A program made the position numbers and the translations under genes. From a virus, in the IMG/VR virus record IMGVR_UViG_3300020213_000069, positions 1 to 36,602 of that record: DNA of 36,602 nt. One strand, written 5' to 3'. Within the stretch, counting starts at the first letter, position 1. Each line of letters begins with the position of its first letter. Shown piece after piece: positions 1 through 7,938 of the stretch. A model generated the notes under the pieces. It did no database searches, was not told the origin of the DNA, and saw only the letters and a program-made list of their open reading frames with translations.

Positions 1-1062
1 TTTTTTACAAAAACCATGTTGTTTCCTAAATTTAATTTGGATGCAGCGGTTGCCAATGCTACTGACACTACTTTTACTGTAGCAACTACAGTAGATTTGG
101 CTTCAGGTATGTTGATGCGCGCGGAATCTACTGGTGAAGTTGTTATCATCAATTCGATTATTTCTGCAACTCAACTTTCAGTTACTCGAGGAGTTGGTTC
201 TACTCCAGGAGCTGTTGCAGACAACGTGAATTTTTACCAAGTTGGTAATGCTTTTGAAGAATCTTCGGTTCGTCCGAATGCGCTTCAAATTAATCCTGTT
301 CGCATTACAAACTTCACGCAAATCTTTCGTAATACGTGGGCACTTTCTGGCTCTGCTCAAGCTACTCAAGTTATTGCAGGCGATACGACAGTTGCAGAGA
401 ATCGAATGGACTGTGCGTCTTTCCACGCTGCTGATATTGAAAAAGCTCTGTTCTTTGGTACTAAATCTCAAGGCACTCGTAATGGCCAGCCATTCCGTAC
501 AATGGATGGTTTGCGTAATATCATTCTTAATCCTGCCTACTATCCTGCTAGTTATGGCGGTGTTGTAAATAATACAACGGCTGGCGCTACTACAAACTTT
601 ACGCAGCTTGAGACTGCTTTGGACCCTACTTTTAATCAGGCTACTGATCCGAAAGTTGGTAATGAGCGAGTTCTATTTGTAGGAGGCGGAGCACGAAAAG
701 TTATCAATAATATTGGTCGCTTGAATTCTACGTATTACATTCAAAACGGCGCTACTAGCTACGGCCTGCAATTTGGTCAATTTAATATTGCTCGCGGTAG
801 TTTCCGAATGATTGAACACCCGCTGTTTAATTCTAACGCCGACTGGAGTAAATACGCCATTGCAGTTGACTTGTCTACTTTCCGCGTCGCTTATTTAGGA
901 GGCCGCAAAACTATGAAACAAGAATTTAATATGAGCGGTACAGCAGTGGATCAAGGTATTGATGCTGTTGGAGGCACTCTTACAACTGAATTGACTTGTG
1001 TTGTTAAGAACCCTCCTGCAAATGCAATTATTACGAACTTGACCGCAGCGGCTGTTGGTTAA
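1..1062 (+). CDS. Major capsid protein, SU10-like (DUF5309), 5' end missing
   Basis: This is the HK97-fold shell protein of the head. The visible part matches my memory of the SU10/DUF5309 capsid family. An inserted small beta domain comes first (TRGVG... near residue 58 from the first ATG). It is followed by the conserved stretch GNAFEESSVRPNA, the NFTQIFR block, and an acidic-basic helix ending DIEKALFFG. The frame is open to base 1 with no upstream stop, and the family has an N-terminal arm and E-loop before this point. The ATG at 16 is therefore very probably internal, and the gene starts outside the window. It opens the late block and is followed by a small head gene. The family call rests on recalled motifs, not on a search. 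A distant HK97-type capsid is the only serious alternative. Confidence 0.85.
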   Translation, partial: FFTKTMLFPKFNLDAAVANATDTTFTVATTVDLASGMLMRAESTGEVVIINSIISATQLSVTRGVGSTPGAVADNVNFYQVGNAFEESSVRPNALQINPVRITNFTQIFRNTWALSGSAQATQVIAGDTTVAENRMDCASFHAADIEKALFFGTKSQGTRNGQPFRTMDGLRNIILNPAYYPASYGGVVNNTTAGATTNFTQLETALDPTFNQATDPKVGNERVLFVGGGARKVINNIGRLNSTYYIQNGATSYGLQFGQFNIARGSFRMIEHPLFNSNADWSKYAIAVDLSTFRVAYLGGRKTMKQEFNMSGTAVDQGIDAVGGTLTTELTCVVKNPPANAIITNLTAAAVG

Positions 1063-1088
1063 GTTCCTCCTGAGGGAATCAGTTTTCT

Positions 1089-1115
1089 GGTATGGTTCTG
1101 ATAAAAAACTATACC
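1089..1115 (+). other. Stem-loop after the capsid gene
   Basis: A 9-bp stem with one G-U pair (1089-1097 with 1107-1115) and a 9-nt loop lies in the gap between the capsid gene and the next gene. No T-run follows, so it is not an ordinary terminator. It could be an mRNA-stabilising or attenuating hairpin below a highly expressed gene, which is inferred from position only. Confidence 0.35.
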
Positions 1116-1143
1116 TTCCATAAATCCTCAGAAGGAAATTATT

Positions 1144-1569
1144 ATGAATGAAAATCTTGACTCTCCAGAAGCTGAAAAGCGTTTGTATAAATCTACCTTT
1201 AAGTTCGGTTCATTTGTTTTTCCAAATGGCCACAGGGCGGATTTTAAAGGAGGCATGTTTGCAACAGATAACCCGTACTATATTCAAGAGCTTGATAAAG
1301 AAATAGCTGGCGGACATCCTCAAATGTATATTGATCCAAATGCTCGCACAATTACAGCCTCTCAAGAGAATCCAATGCTAGCATTAAAAAGGAAATTCTA
1401 CGAAGAATTTCAAGCTGAGCTTCAAGCAAATCTGAATCCTAAGAATGATATGGGTACTTCAGAACAAAGTAAACTTAATGCGGCATCTACTACAAGTATT
1501 GCCCCAGTAGCTCTTGGTGGAGATGGTACTTCAACGTCCGCTCGTCTAATTGCTTTAGCCGGGAAGTAA
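1144..1569 (+). CDS. Small head-region protein, function unknown
   Basis: A 141-residue soluble protein with no domain I can name. The N-terminal half has aromatic and glycine-rich beta-like stretches (FKFGSFVFPNGHRADFKGG). The C-terminal third is low-complexity Ser/Thr/Ala. The start has a good ribosome site (AGAAGGAAA, 8 to 10 bases upstream). It sits directly between the capsid gene and the head-tail adaptor gene, ends 3 bases before the adaptor start, and is surely co-transcribed. Small genes in this slot are often head-decoration or head-completion proteins. That role is inferred from position only. Confidence 0.75.
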   Translation: MNENLDSPEAEKRLYKSTFKFGSFVFPNGHRADFKGGMFATDNPYYIQELDKEIAGGHPQMYIDPNARTITASQENPMLALKRKFYEEFQAELQANLNPKNDMGTSEQSKLNAASTTSIAPVALGGDGTSTSARLIALAGK

Positions 1570-1572
1570 AAA

Positions 1573-2163
1573 ATGACGCTGACTGAACTTATTTCTGAAG
1601 TTTATACACTAACTAATCGCCCTGATTTAGTGGCTCAAACTTCGCTTGCTGTTCGGTCAGCTACCTTAAAACTTCATCAAATGGATTTTTTCTACAAAGA
1701 TTTATATGAGACTGGAGTTGCTTTTTCTTCTGCAGAATATTTACAGACTATAGAATATCGTACCCTTCTTCCTCGATATCGCGCATTTAAATACTTAAAG
1801 AAAACAAACTTAGCTGGCACGGAGCAGGGAGTTGTGTTTTCTTTAATTATTCCAGACAATGTTTTAGACGACTATCAATTAAACAGAGAGAATGTTTGTT
1901 ATGTAGCAGGGGACGCAATTCAAATTCGTTCCTCTACGCAACTTCAATATGTAATATTTGGTTGTTATATTAATCCAGACGTTGTTACTGCAACTTACAG
2001 CTCTTGGATTGCATTAGATCATCCTTTTGCAATTATTTTTGAAGCAGCCGCCTCTGTATTTAAGGCTGTTGGAGATACAGAACAATTTGCAGCGTACACT
2101 GGATTAGCTCTACAGTTTGCAACAGAAGTTCGCACATCTGGCATTTTAGCTAACGGATACTAG
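1573..2163 (+). CDS. Probable head-to-tail adaptor protein
   Basis: A 196-residue, mostly helical protein starting MTLTELISEVYTLTNR, with a second helix AVRSATLKLHQMDFF. This N-terminal pattern resembles the small adaptor (tail tubular A-like or gp4/gp11-like) proteins that follow the capsid gene in short-tailed phages and form the ring under the portal. The middle is beta-rich and the end is a helix pair (HPFAIIFEAAASVFKAVGD). The start lies 3 bases after the upstream stop, with GGGAAG as ribosome site. The order capsid, small protein, adaptor, fibres, nozzle supports the role. No structural comparison was possible, so the call is moderate. Confidence 0.55.
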   Translation: MTLTELISEVYTLTNRPDLVAQTSLAVRSATLKLHQMDFFYKDLYETGVAFSSAEYLQTIEYRTLLPRYRAFKYLKKTNLAGTEQGVVFSLIIPDNVLDDYQLNRENVCYVAGDAIQIRSSTQLQYVIFGCYINPDVVTATYSSWIALDHPFAIIFEAAASVFKAVGDTEQFAAYTGLALQFATEVRTSGILANGY

Positions 2164-2171
2164 GAGTCAAT

Positions 2172-3560
2172 GTGACTGCATCTATTTGGAATCCAGGAAG
2201 TAATATACCCTCAGGAGGATCGTCAGTAACTCGAGCTCAAGAGTCTCAAACTATAGTAGCCGGCCAAACTGTCGTAGCTTTTACTACGTTTGAGTATTCG
2301 CCTGGTACAAATTCTTTATACATTTTTATTGATGGATTCTTTTTCTCTGATTATGTACAAACAAACAGTACTTCAATTACACTAAGCAGTTCTTTTTTAT
2401 TCCCAGTAAATCTAGTAGCAATCGCCGGAATTCCCTTAAACTTTGGTCTTGCAGGCGATTCTGTTTCTTATATAGCAGCCGGAGCAAATTCCGTTGCTAG
2501 AGATATTCAAACAAAAGTTCGTGAAACTTCGTGGATTTCTATAAAAGACAAAGGCGCACTTGAAAACGTAGACTGCTCCACATTGCTTCAGTCTGCAATA
2601 GATTCTGGATTTCATACAGAAATTCCTTCTGGCAGTTGGACAGCTTCTTCAGCCGCTTCCATTGTCGGAAATAAAGTACTTCGCGCTAGAGCCGGGGCTG
2701 TACTTAGTGGAGCTGGTTTATCTGCAGCAGGATTTTTTACTGGGGCTGCCGGAGCCGAACAACAAGTTCATTATAATTCTAGTAGAGCTACCGACGGAGC
2801 CTCTTTCTACTTTAGGAGAGAATCAAACTATGTCGGAGGAACTCCAGGATTTGTAAATTCTGGCGTACTTATACATTCATTTGTACGAAACTCTGCAAGC
2901 ACTTCATTTGAATGGGGCCTTACTTCCAGTTTATTTAACTCCAGTAATTCAGGGGAGAACGTAGGAATTTATGCTCAAGCCCACAAATTAGCTCTTGGAG
3001 CTACTTGGGCTTTGGTATCTGAAATATATGATTACAGTGCAAGTAATCCTACTACCTCTGTTGTCTGTGCTGAGTTTGATATTACAGCAAACGGTACAGA
3101 TGACACAGCTCCTTTTGGTGCTCGTGTTGGTTTAGATATTGTTCTTAGAAAAAGAGATCCCGCAGGTGCTGCGATTACAGCTTCTTGGGGAGTTCGTATT
3201 CAAGGAGATACGGGAGCTGTAGTAAAACGAGGGTATTCCTTTTTTCCCGGAATTTCTACGACGTATGCTTTTGACGCTTCCACCGCTACAGTTGTATCTG
3301 CTGCGTTTAAAATGGACGTCAATCAACCAATTATATTTAAAGCAGACGACACAAAAAAGCTGTTCTATGACGGTATTGGGCTAAAATATGAAACCAGTGG
3401 AACTCTTTTAGTTCGCTTTAACGATTCCGGACTTACGCAACTTGGAGTAAATAGTACGGCGGCGGGAACTCCTGCCTCTTTTGTTGCTAATAGAACCATT
3501 AGAATTCAGCAAAATGATGGCACTATTTTATACCTTCCTGCTATGTTAGCCACCTGGTAA
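2172..3560 (+). CDS. Tail fibre-like protein with attachment-type N-terminus
   Basis: A 462-residue virion protein. Residues about 20-90 form the compact beta domain common at the N-terminus of phage fibres: VAGQTVVAF, YSPGTNSLYIFIDG, then an STSITL strand. This domain normally docks a fibre to the particle. Next come a short KDKGALENVDCST segment, like the start of a beta-helix or hydrolase domain, and a long Ser/Thr/Gly-rich beta region. The last 30 residues carry the motif GTPASF...YLPAML-TW, which is shared with the next gene. The start is GTG at 2172, with TAGGAG just upstream. The ATG two bases earlier reads straight into a stop. Fibre identity is strong by composition, but the receptor is unknown. 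Confidence 0.7.
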   Translation: MTASIWNPGSNIPSGGSSVTRAQESQTIVAGQTVVAFTTFEYSPGTNSLYIFIDGFFFSDYVQTNSTSITLSSSFLFPVNLVAIAGIPLNFGLAGDSVSYIAAGANSVARDIQTKVRETSWISIKDKGALENVDCSTLLQSAIDSGFHTEIPSGSWTASSAASIVGNKVLRARAGAVLSGAGLSAAGFFTGAAGAEQQVHYNSSRATDGASFYFRRESNYVGGTPGFVNSGVLIHSFVRNSASTSFEWGLTSSLFNSSNSGENVGIYAQAHKLALGATWALVSEIYDYSASNPTTSVVCAEFDITANGTDDTAPFGARVGLDIVLRKRDPAGAAITASWGVRIQGDTGAVVKRGYSFFPGISTTYAFDASTATVVSAAFKMDVNQPIIFKADDTKKLFYDGIGLKYETSGTLLVRFNDSGLTQLGVNSTAAGTPASFVANRTIRIQQNDGTILYLPAMLATW

Positions 3561-3565
3561 AGATT

Positions 3566-4669
3566 ATGGGAACAGCTACTCAAAATGTTAAAAGCCTATT
3601 CGGTATATCTTCATCAGTCGATCCTGGATTTTCAGGAAATTGGCCCGATGTTACAGCAACCACTAGAATCAATAAAATCCGAGATCGTATTCAACTAAGT
3701 GGCGGAGCTGCTTTTACTGGAAACCGCTCTGGAACTCAAGCAGGTTTTGTAGCTGATGCTACTGCGGGAGCAAACTGGGCTCCTAGAGATAGCGCACTGT
3801 TTGTTGCCCAAGATTTCGGTCTTATGGCAATCACAGGTTTTACAAGTAATACAAATATAAATATGGCAGGAGGGGAACCTACTGAGTGTATTGCAGTAGC
3901 TGGCTTTGTCATTGGAAATAAAGCAGGAAGAAGTTCTCATGCTTTGTATGGCGACAGTCAATTTCAAGCAGGCAGCGCAGCTTTTGGATTAGAATTAGCA
4001 CTAAAAAATAAGAGCGCAATTTCAGTCACAAATACTGCGTATGCTTGGAGTGCCGCGACTGGATTTACAATCGGCCAACATATAGTTGCTGGCGGAGACC
4101 CTAGTTACGGCGGAGCAAATGCAACCCCACTAAGCGTAGCTATCAATCTTACTACGAATACTGGAGGAAATGCTACTTTTAATACCGGCATTCGTATTCA
4201 AGCTAACGCTATTACAGGAACAAATGGATATACCGGAACTGGTCGAGCTATTGTACTGGCAAAAGGTCATGCAATTGAATGGGGCGCAGGTGATGTAAAT
4301 CACGGTGCGACTATTCGATCTGATGTTTCTGACGTTATAAATAACGATGTTGCATTAATTTTTAGCAATAATTTAATTGATTTAAACGGCACTGCCAACA
4401 TGCCGATTTTGAAGTTAGTTCATAATCCTAACGCAGTTAACTATTTAGAAATACAAAATCGCACGCCTGGCGCAAGCGTAAGATTAATTGCTCGCGGCAC
4501 TGATGCAAACATTGATGTTGAAGTAGTTCCTAAAGGAACTGGAATGGAGGCTAGTGGAAATCCAGCCTCTGCCGCAGCAACTCCAGCATCTTTTACAGCT
4601 ACTCACTTTTATACGCGCAGATTATCTGGTACTGTCTATTATTTCCCTTGCCGGCTTTTTTCTTGGTAA
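3566..4669 (+). CDS. Second fibre-like virion protein
   Basis: A 367-residue Gly/Ala/Thr/Asn-rich beta protein with no signal peptide or membrane segment. Its composition and its C-terminus (ATPASF...YFPCRLFSW) match the end of the preceding fibre-like gene. The two are therefore probably paralogous at the tip or are subunits of one appendage. It lacks the VAGQTVVAF docking domain of its neighbour, so it may assemble onto that protein rather than directly on the tail. The start is 5 bases after the upstream stop, with only a weak ribosome site, which suggests translational coupling. Its function as an adhesin or decoration is inferred. Confidence 0.6.
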   Translation: MGTATQNVKSLFGISSSVDPGFSGNWPDVTATTRINKIRDRIQLSGGAAFTGNRSGTQAGFVADATAGANWAPRDSALFVAQDFGLMAITGFTSNTNINMAGGEPTECIAVAGFVIGNKAGRSSHALYGDSQFQAGSAAFGLELALKNKSAISVTNTAYAWSAATGFTIGQHIVAGGDPSYGGANATPLSVAINLTTNTGGNATFNTGIRIQANAITGTNGYTGTGRAIVLAKGHAIEWGAGDVNHGATIRSDVSDVINNDVALIFSNNLIDLNGTANMPILKLVHNPNAVNYLEIQNRTPGASVRLIARGTDANIDVEVVPKGTGMEASGNPASAAATPASFTATHFYTRRLSGTVYYFPCRLFSW

Positions 4670-4705
4670 GATTTTGTTAGTGTTTTACAACCCTCAGGAA
4701 TTAAA

Positions 4706-4894
4706 ATGATCCTTAAAAATGCTCAACACCGCTCTTTTCTGCTTGAAGTTATTTCTAACGTAAACGTGCCAGGAAAGTTTATTGATCTTGCATACGAAGT
4801 TAAGCAAGAGATTATGGCAGCTGAAATTATTCAGTCTAAACAAGATGACACTTCCGATGGAACTATAATTCCTGCTAGTGCTTTGGGGGAGTAA
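4706..4894 (+). CDS. Small acidic protein, unknown
   Basis: A 62-residue, mostly helical, acidic protein (middle segment VKQEIMAAEIIQ). The ribosome site CAGGAAT lies about 8 bases before the ATG, and a CCTCAG motif shared with two other late starts lies just upstream. It ends 6 bases before the nozzle-like gene. Small genes in this slot recur in podophage late blocks, but I do not recognise the family. Confidence 0.65.
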   Translation: MILKNAQHRSFLLEVISNVNVPGKFIDLAYEVKQEIMAAEIIQSKQDDTSDGTIIPASALGE

Positions 4895-4900
4895 TTTTTC

Positions 4901-6589
4901 ATGCCTCAAATCGCTTATCGAGCCAATCTTTCTGCATCTACGTTTCCGATGACAGTTGCGGAAGGAGGTCGCACGGTTATTGTTCCAGGACCAGACAATA
5001 ATTTTGATAGGCGAGTTGATCCACAAGGCGAACAAACAGATGCAGGTATTCCTCAGGCATTATATCTTGAAAATGTAATGCCTACTGCAAATGGATATCA
5101 AAGCATTGGATTTATAAAACCTACTGCACCGATGACAGTTCCTGCAGGGGTTGGAAATTGTATAGGTAAAGTAGTTGAATTAAAAGTTAAACTTATTGCT
5201 CTTCCAGGGCCCTACATTATTGGCCCTGTTGAATATATTATTGATGTTCCTATGTATATTTGGACATCTGGAGCCATTACGGGAGGAATTAACGGAGCCG
5301 GAGTTATTGGAATTGTAGGGGCCGGATTTAGTTCATATCTTAATACATTCTCAGTAGCTGTTGTTAGGGGAGTGTGTTATCTTTATTGTTCGAATGGACA
5401 AATTTATACTGTAGCAGCAACCAGTTCCAACAATGTCACTTTGACCAATGTTACAGCCTCCGTAACTCCTCTAGGATTTTTCACTACAGAAGACATTATT
5501 TCTATTTGTAGCTCTAATAATTATTTATTGTGCCATAATACATTAACTACATATTGGTCTTCTACAACAACTCCACTTGATTTTGTGTCTTCTTTAGTTT
5601 CAGGGGCTGGATCAATTGATCCTAATAGTTCCGATGATGCAGTAACATACATGAAAGAGGCCTATAATGGATTCTATCTGTATGCTTTAAACAATATCAT
5701 TTATGCACAATACACTGGCAATGCTAGGTATCCTTGGAAGTTTACCCCAGTAAAGAATTCTACAGGAGTATTATTTTATCCTTGGAATATTTTTGGCGCG
5801 GTTGATACAATAGGACATTATGTAATTGAAAGTAACAATAATATCCGATTGGTGCAACAAGATAATTCATTGCCAATATCCGCTGACATCTCAGACTTTT
5901 TAAATAAAACAACTGTACAATCATTATTTAACTCTAGTACAAATACGTTCACTGAAACTGAAGTACTGACTGAAGTTTCTACAATTTATGTACATTTAAA
6001 TAGATACTTATTTATCTCTATTAACGGCACTAATAGAGACGGAACTATTGACGAAAAGTATACTCATCTTATTGTATATGATATTCAACTTAAACGAGTT
6101 GGAAAAATTAAGCTTGATCATTCATTTATATTTACTATTACAAAAGCAGTGAATTTCTTCTCTGCCGTAGTGACCGAAGAATCAATTGGATTTGTAAATA
6201 AACAAACAAATGAAATTCGAGTTTTGAATTTTGATGTGTATAATTCAAGGCCTTTATCTGTTAATGCTACTTACGAGGAAATGCAAGGAGTTCTTGTTCT
6301 AGGAAAGTTTCAACATGTTCGTTCTCGTTTTTTATCTCTCGAAGAAATTGAATTTGAGGGACCCCAAAATAAATCTATTGTAACTAACCCTAATTTTTCT
6401 TGTGTTGTGCTTCCTTCTTTGGACGGCAGAAATTTTAGCGCTCCTGTTTCTCCTTACTTAGCTTACAATTCTGGTGGCCTCATAAGATATAACTCTCACG
6501 TAGTTGGGCAGAATGTGTCTGTCGCAGCAAAAGGCGCATTTTCCTTAAATACCTTGCAACTTAAATATACGATTGCAGGAAACAGGTAA
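4901..6589 (+). CDS. Tail nozzle / DNA-stabilisation-type protein
   Basis: A 562-residue beta-rich protein. The N-terminal block, IPQALYLENVMPTANGYQSI at about residues 49-68, resembles the 'VxPQxLxLxNVxPxxxGYxS' start that I associate with podophage tail nozzle or packaged-DNA stabilisation proteins (P22 gp10 / T7 gp12 role). The rest is a run of strands with repeated Gly-turns, consistent with a beta-propeller. The size fits those proteins. It follows the adaptor and fibre genes and overlaps the next gene by TAATG. I infer that it plugs or extends the short tail. The family assignment is from recalled pattern and gene order only. Confidence 0.55.
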   Translation: MPQIAYRANLSASTFPMTVAEGGRTVIVPGPDNNFDRRVDPQGEQTDAGIPQALYLENVMPTANGYQSIGFIKPTAPMTVPAGVGNCIGKVVELKVKLIALPGPYIIGPVEYIIDVPMYIWTSGAITGGINGAGVIGIVGAGFSSYLNTFSVAVVRGVCYLYCSNGQIYTVAATSSNNVTLTNVTASVTPLGFFTTEDIISICSSNNYLLCHNTLTTYWSSTTTPLDFVSSLVSGAGSIDPNSSDDAVTYMKEAYNGFYLYALNNIIYAQYTGNARYPWKFTPVKNSTGVLFYPWNIFGAVDTIGHYVIESNNNIRLVQQDNSLPISADISDFLNKTTVQSLFNSSTNTFTETEVLTEVSTIYVHLNRYLFISINGTNRDGTIDEKYTHLIVYDIQLKRVGKIKLDHSFIFTITKAVNFFSAVVTEESIGFVNKQTNEIRVLNFDVYNSRPLSVNATYEEMQGVLVLGKFQHVRSRFLSLEEIEFEGPQNKSIVTNPNFSCVVLPSLDGRNFSAPVSPYLAYNSGGLIRYNSHVVGQNVSVAAKGAFSLNTLQLKYTIAGNR

Positions 6590-6921
6590 TGAGTAGCACA
6601 AACTCAGTTATTCCTTTTTTAGGTGCTTCTTCTAGAGACCTTCAAGAAGCGGCTGGGATTACTCAATTTCCTTCGCAGTATGAGTGGTTCCAAGTTGTTA
6701 ATGGTTTAATAATCCAGGGTGGTTATGTAGAAGCTCTGAGCACTACAACTAATATCATTTCATTTGTAGCTCCATTTGGTAAACAAACTCTTGGAGTATT
6801 TATTCAAGTCGTAGCTGCGGCTACAAATGATTCTTATGTTAATGCAGTAACTCTTAACAATTTTGAGCTGATTAATCTCGCAGGCGCAAGAAACTATTAT
6901 TGGTGGGCGATCGGAGCGTGA
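6589..6921 (+). CDS. Small virion-associated beta protein
   Basis: A 110-residue protein whose start overlaps the stop of the nozzle-like gene (TAATG). It has a strand-rich core and a C-terminal aromatic end, NYYWWAIGA. That pattern recalls the compact C-terminal domains of phage fibre proteins that end in Y-W/A-x-G. It may be a tip or decoration subunit. No catalytic motif is visible. Confidence 0.6.
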   Translation: MSSTNSVIPFLGASSRDLQEAAGITQFPSQYEWFQVVNGLIIQGGYVEALSTTTNIISFVAPFGKQTLGVFIQVVAAATNDSYVNAVTLNNFELINLAGARNYYWWAIGA

Positions 6922-6930
6922 TTCAATCCC

Positions 6931-6955
6931 CTACTGTTTAAAGTAGCGCTTTTTT
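6931..6955 (+). terminator. Weak hairpin plus T-run
   Basis: A 5-bp stem (CTACT with AGTAG, 6931-6946) is followed by GCGC and six T residues. It lies right after the virion gene ending at 6921 and before the holin-like gene. The stem is short, so at best it is a leaky terminator. The same T-rich stretch (6947-6954) can also pair with AAAAAGCG just before the next start. Confidence 0.3.
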
Positions 6956-6990
6956 ATATATTCTCACTACAGTCCTCAGAAAAAGCGTAC

Positions 6991-7254
6991 ATGAGTAAAA
7001 CATCTGGTGATTTACATAAAGAACCTATTATGGGAGTTCTATCTTCCCATGACTCTTCGTTAGAGGGTTTGATGGCTAAACTTGGAATTGCCTGGGTAGG
7101 TTATTTTATCGGACTGAGTTTGCAAGAGTTTTTGACGCTGGCACTGACTTTTGCTTCTCTTGTATACGTGCTATTTAACACATTTGTTTTAGTTCGAGAT
7201 CAAGTATTGCGTAAACGAAAGCTCGACGCGCAGGCTGATTTCAACAAACAGTAA
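6991..7254 (+). CDS. Holin-like small membrane protein
   Basis: An 87-residue protein with a hydrophilic N-terminus, two closely spaced hydrophobic segments at about residues 31-43 and 47-69, and a charged tail (RKRKLD). This layout is typical of small phage holins, which make holes in the inner membrane at lysis. A membrane-bound injection helper is the alternative. The start has no good GGAG site and a nearby inverted repeat (see findings). No endolysin or spanin pair follows it here, so the lysis role is inferred from topology alone. Confidence 0.45.
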   Translation: MSKTSGDLHKEPIMGVLSSHDSSLEGLMAKLGIAWVGYFIGLSLQEFLTLALTFASLVYVLFNTFVLVRDQVLRKRKLDAQADFNKQ

Positions 7255-7272
7255 AAAGGAGATTATACCATT

Positions 7273-7938
7273 ATGGCCATGTTAATGGACTTTTCAAAGT
7301 TATGGGCGTCCGGAATGGACAATAACTTTGAGCTATCAAAAACTCAGACAACTCAAAAGAATCTTTCTCAAGAAGCCATAGACAAGATGATCTATGATGT
7401 CTTGTCTGGAGATGATGGGTTAGCTGCACTAGGCTCAGGAGAAAATCTTGTTGGAGGCTCTAAGAGTTCTAGTAAGACTCTATTAGCTCAAGACATGATG
7501 GCAAAAATTATTGGCGAACTAGCTAAAGTTACAGCTCCTGAAACCACTACTTTTGATGAAGTCAAGACTACTAAAGAAGGTAGATTGCTGTCTCGTTTTG
7601 GCGATTTAGGAGACACCGTAATTTGCACGGAACTTAATCGGCTTGGATTTCTTTCTGATGAATTATATCAAGCTGGAGGCCCTCCTTCTAGGCAAGTTTC
7701 TTACTATACATGGGCAGGTTATTATGCGTGGGCTAAACATGTTGTACCTCATATATCTAAAAATCCAGTACTTTGTAAAGTACTTTTATACATTGTGGTT
7801 GCTCGCTATCAACATATTCTTGGTCTGCGCTTTAGCTTTGTTGGTATTTGCACAACTTCAGTAGGTCATTTAATTTGCAACATTATTGGTCGCGTCATTT
7901 CTCTGGGAGAAACTTGTGGCAGAATCAAACATTCTTGA
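7273..7938 (+). CDS. Virion-associated protein, unknown
   Basis: A 221-residue protein. The N-terminal half is soluble and acidic. The C-terminal half starts with GDTVICTELNRLGFLSDELY, then YYAWAKHVV and long aromatic/hydrophobic helices (residues about 150-210). I recall a similar 'ICTEL...G' plus aromatic-hydrophobic module at the end of other phage structural-region proteins, of unknown role. It has a good ribosome site (AAAGGAGAT) and lies directly before the internal virion proteins, so it may be an ejected or membrane-contacting protein. An in-frame ATG at 7285 is a possible alternative start. Confidence 0.6.
   Translation: MAMLMDFSKLWASGMDNNFELSKTQTTQKNLSQEAIDKMIYDVLSGDDGLAALGSGENLVGGSKSSSKTLLAQDMMAKIIGELAKVTAPETTTFDEVKTTKEGRLLSRFGDLGDTVICTELNRLGFLSDELYQAGGPPSRQVSYYTWAGYYAWAKHVVPHISKNPVLCKVLLYIVVARYQHILGLRFSFVGICTTSVGHLICNIIGRVISLGETCGRIKHS

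Noticed and set aside
13-62. ATG at 16 as the true capsid start
   Set aside because: The frame is open to base 1 and the family has a substantial N-terminal region before the visible part.
2172-4669. Diversity-generating retroelement acting on the fibre genes
   Set aside because: No reverse transcriptase gene and no template/variable repeat pair was found in the window.
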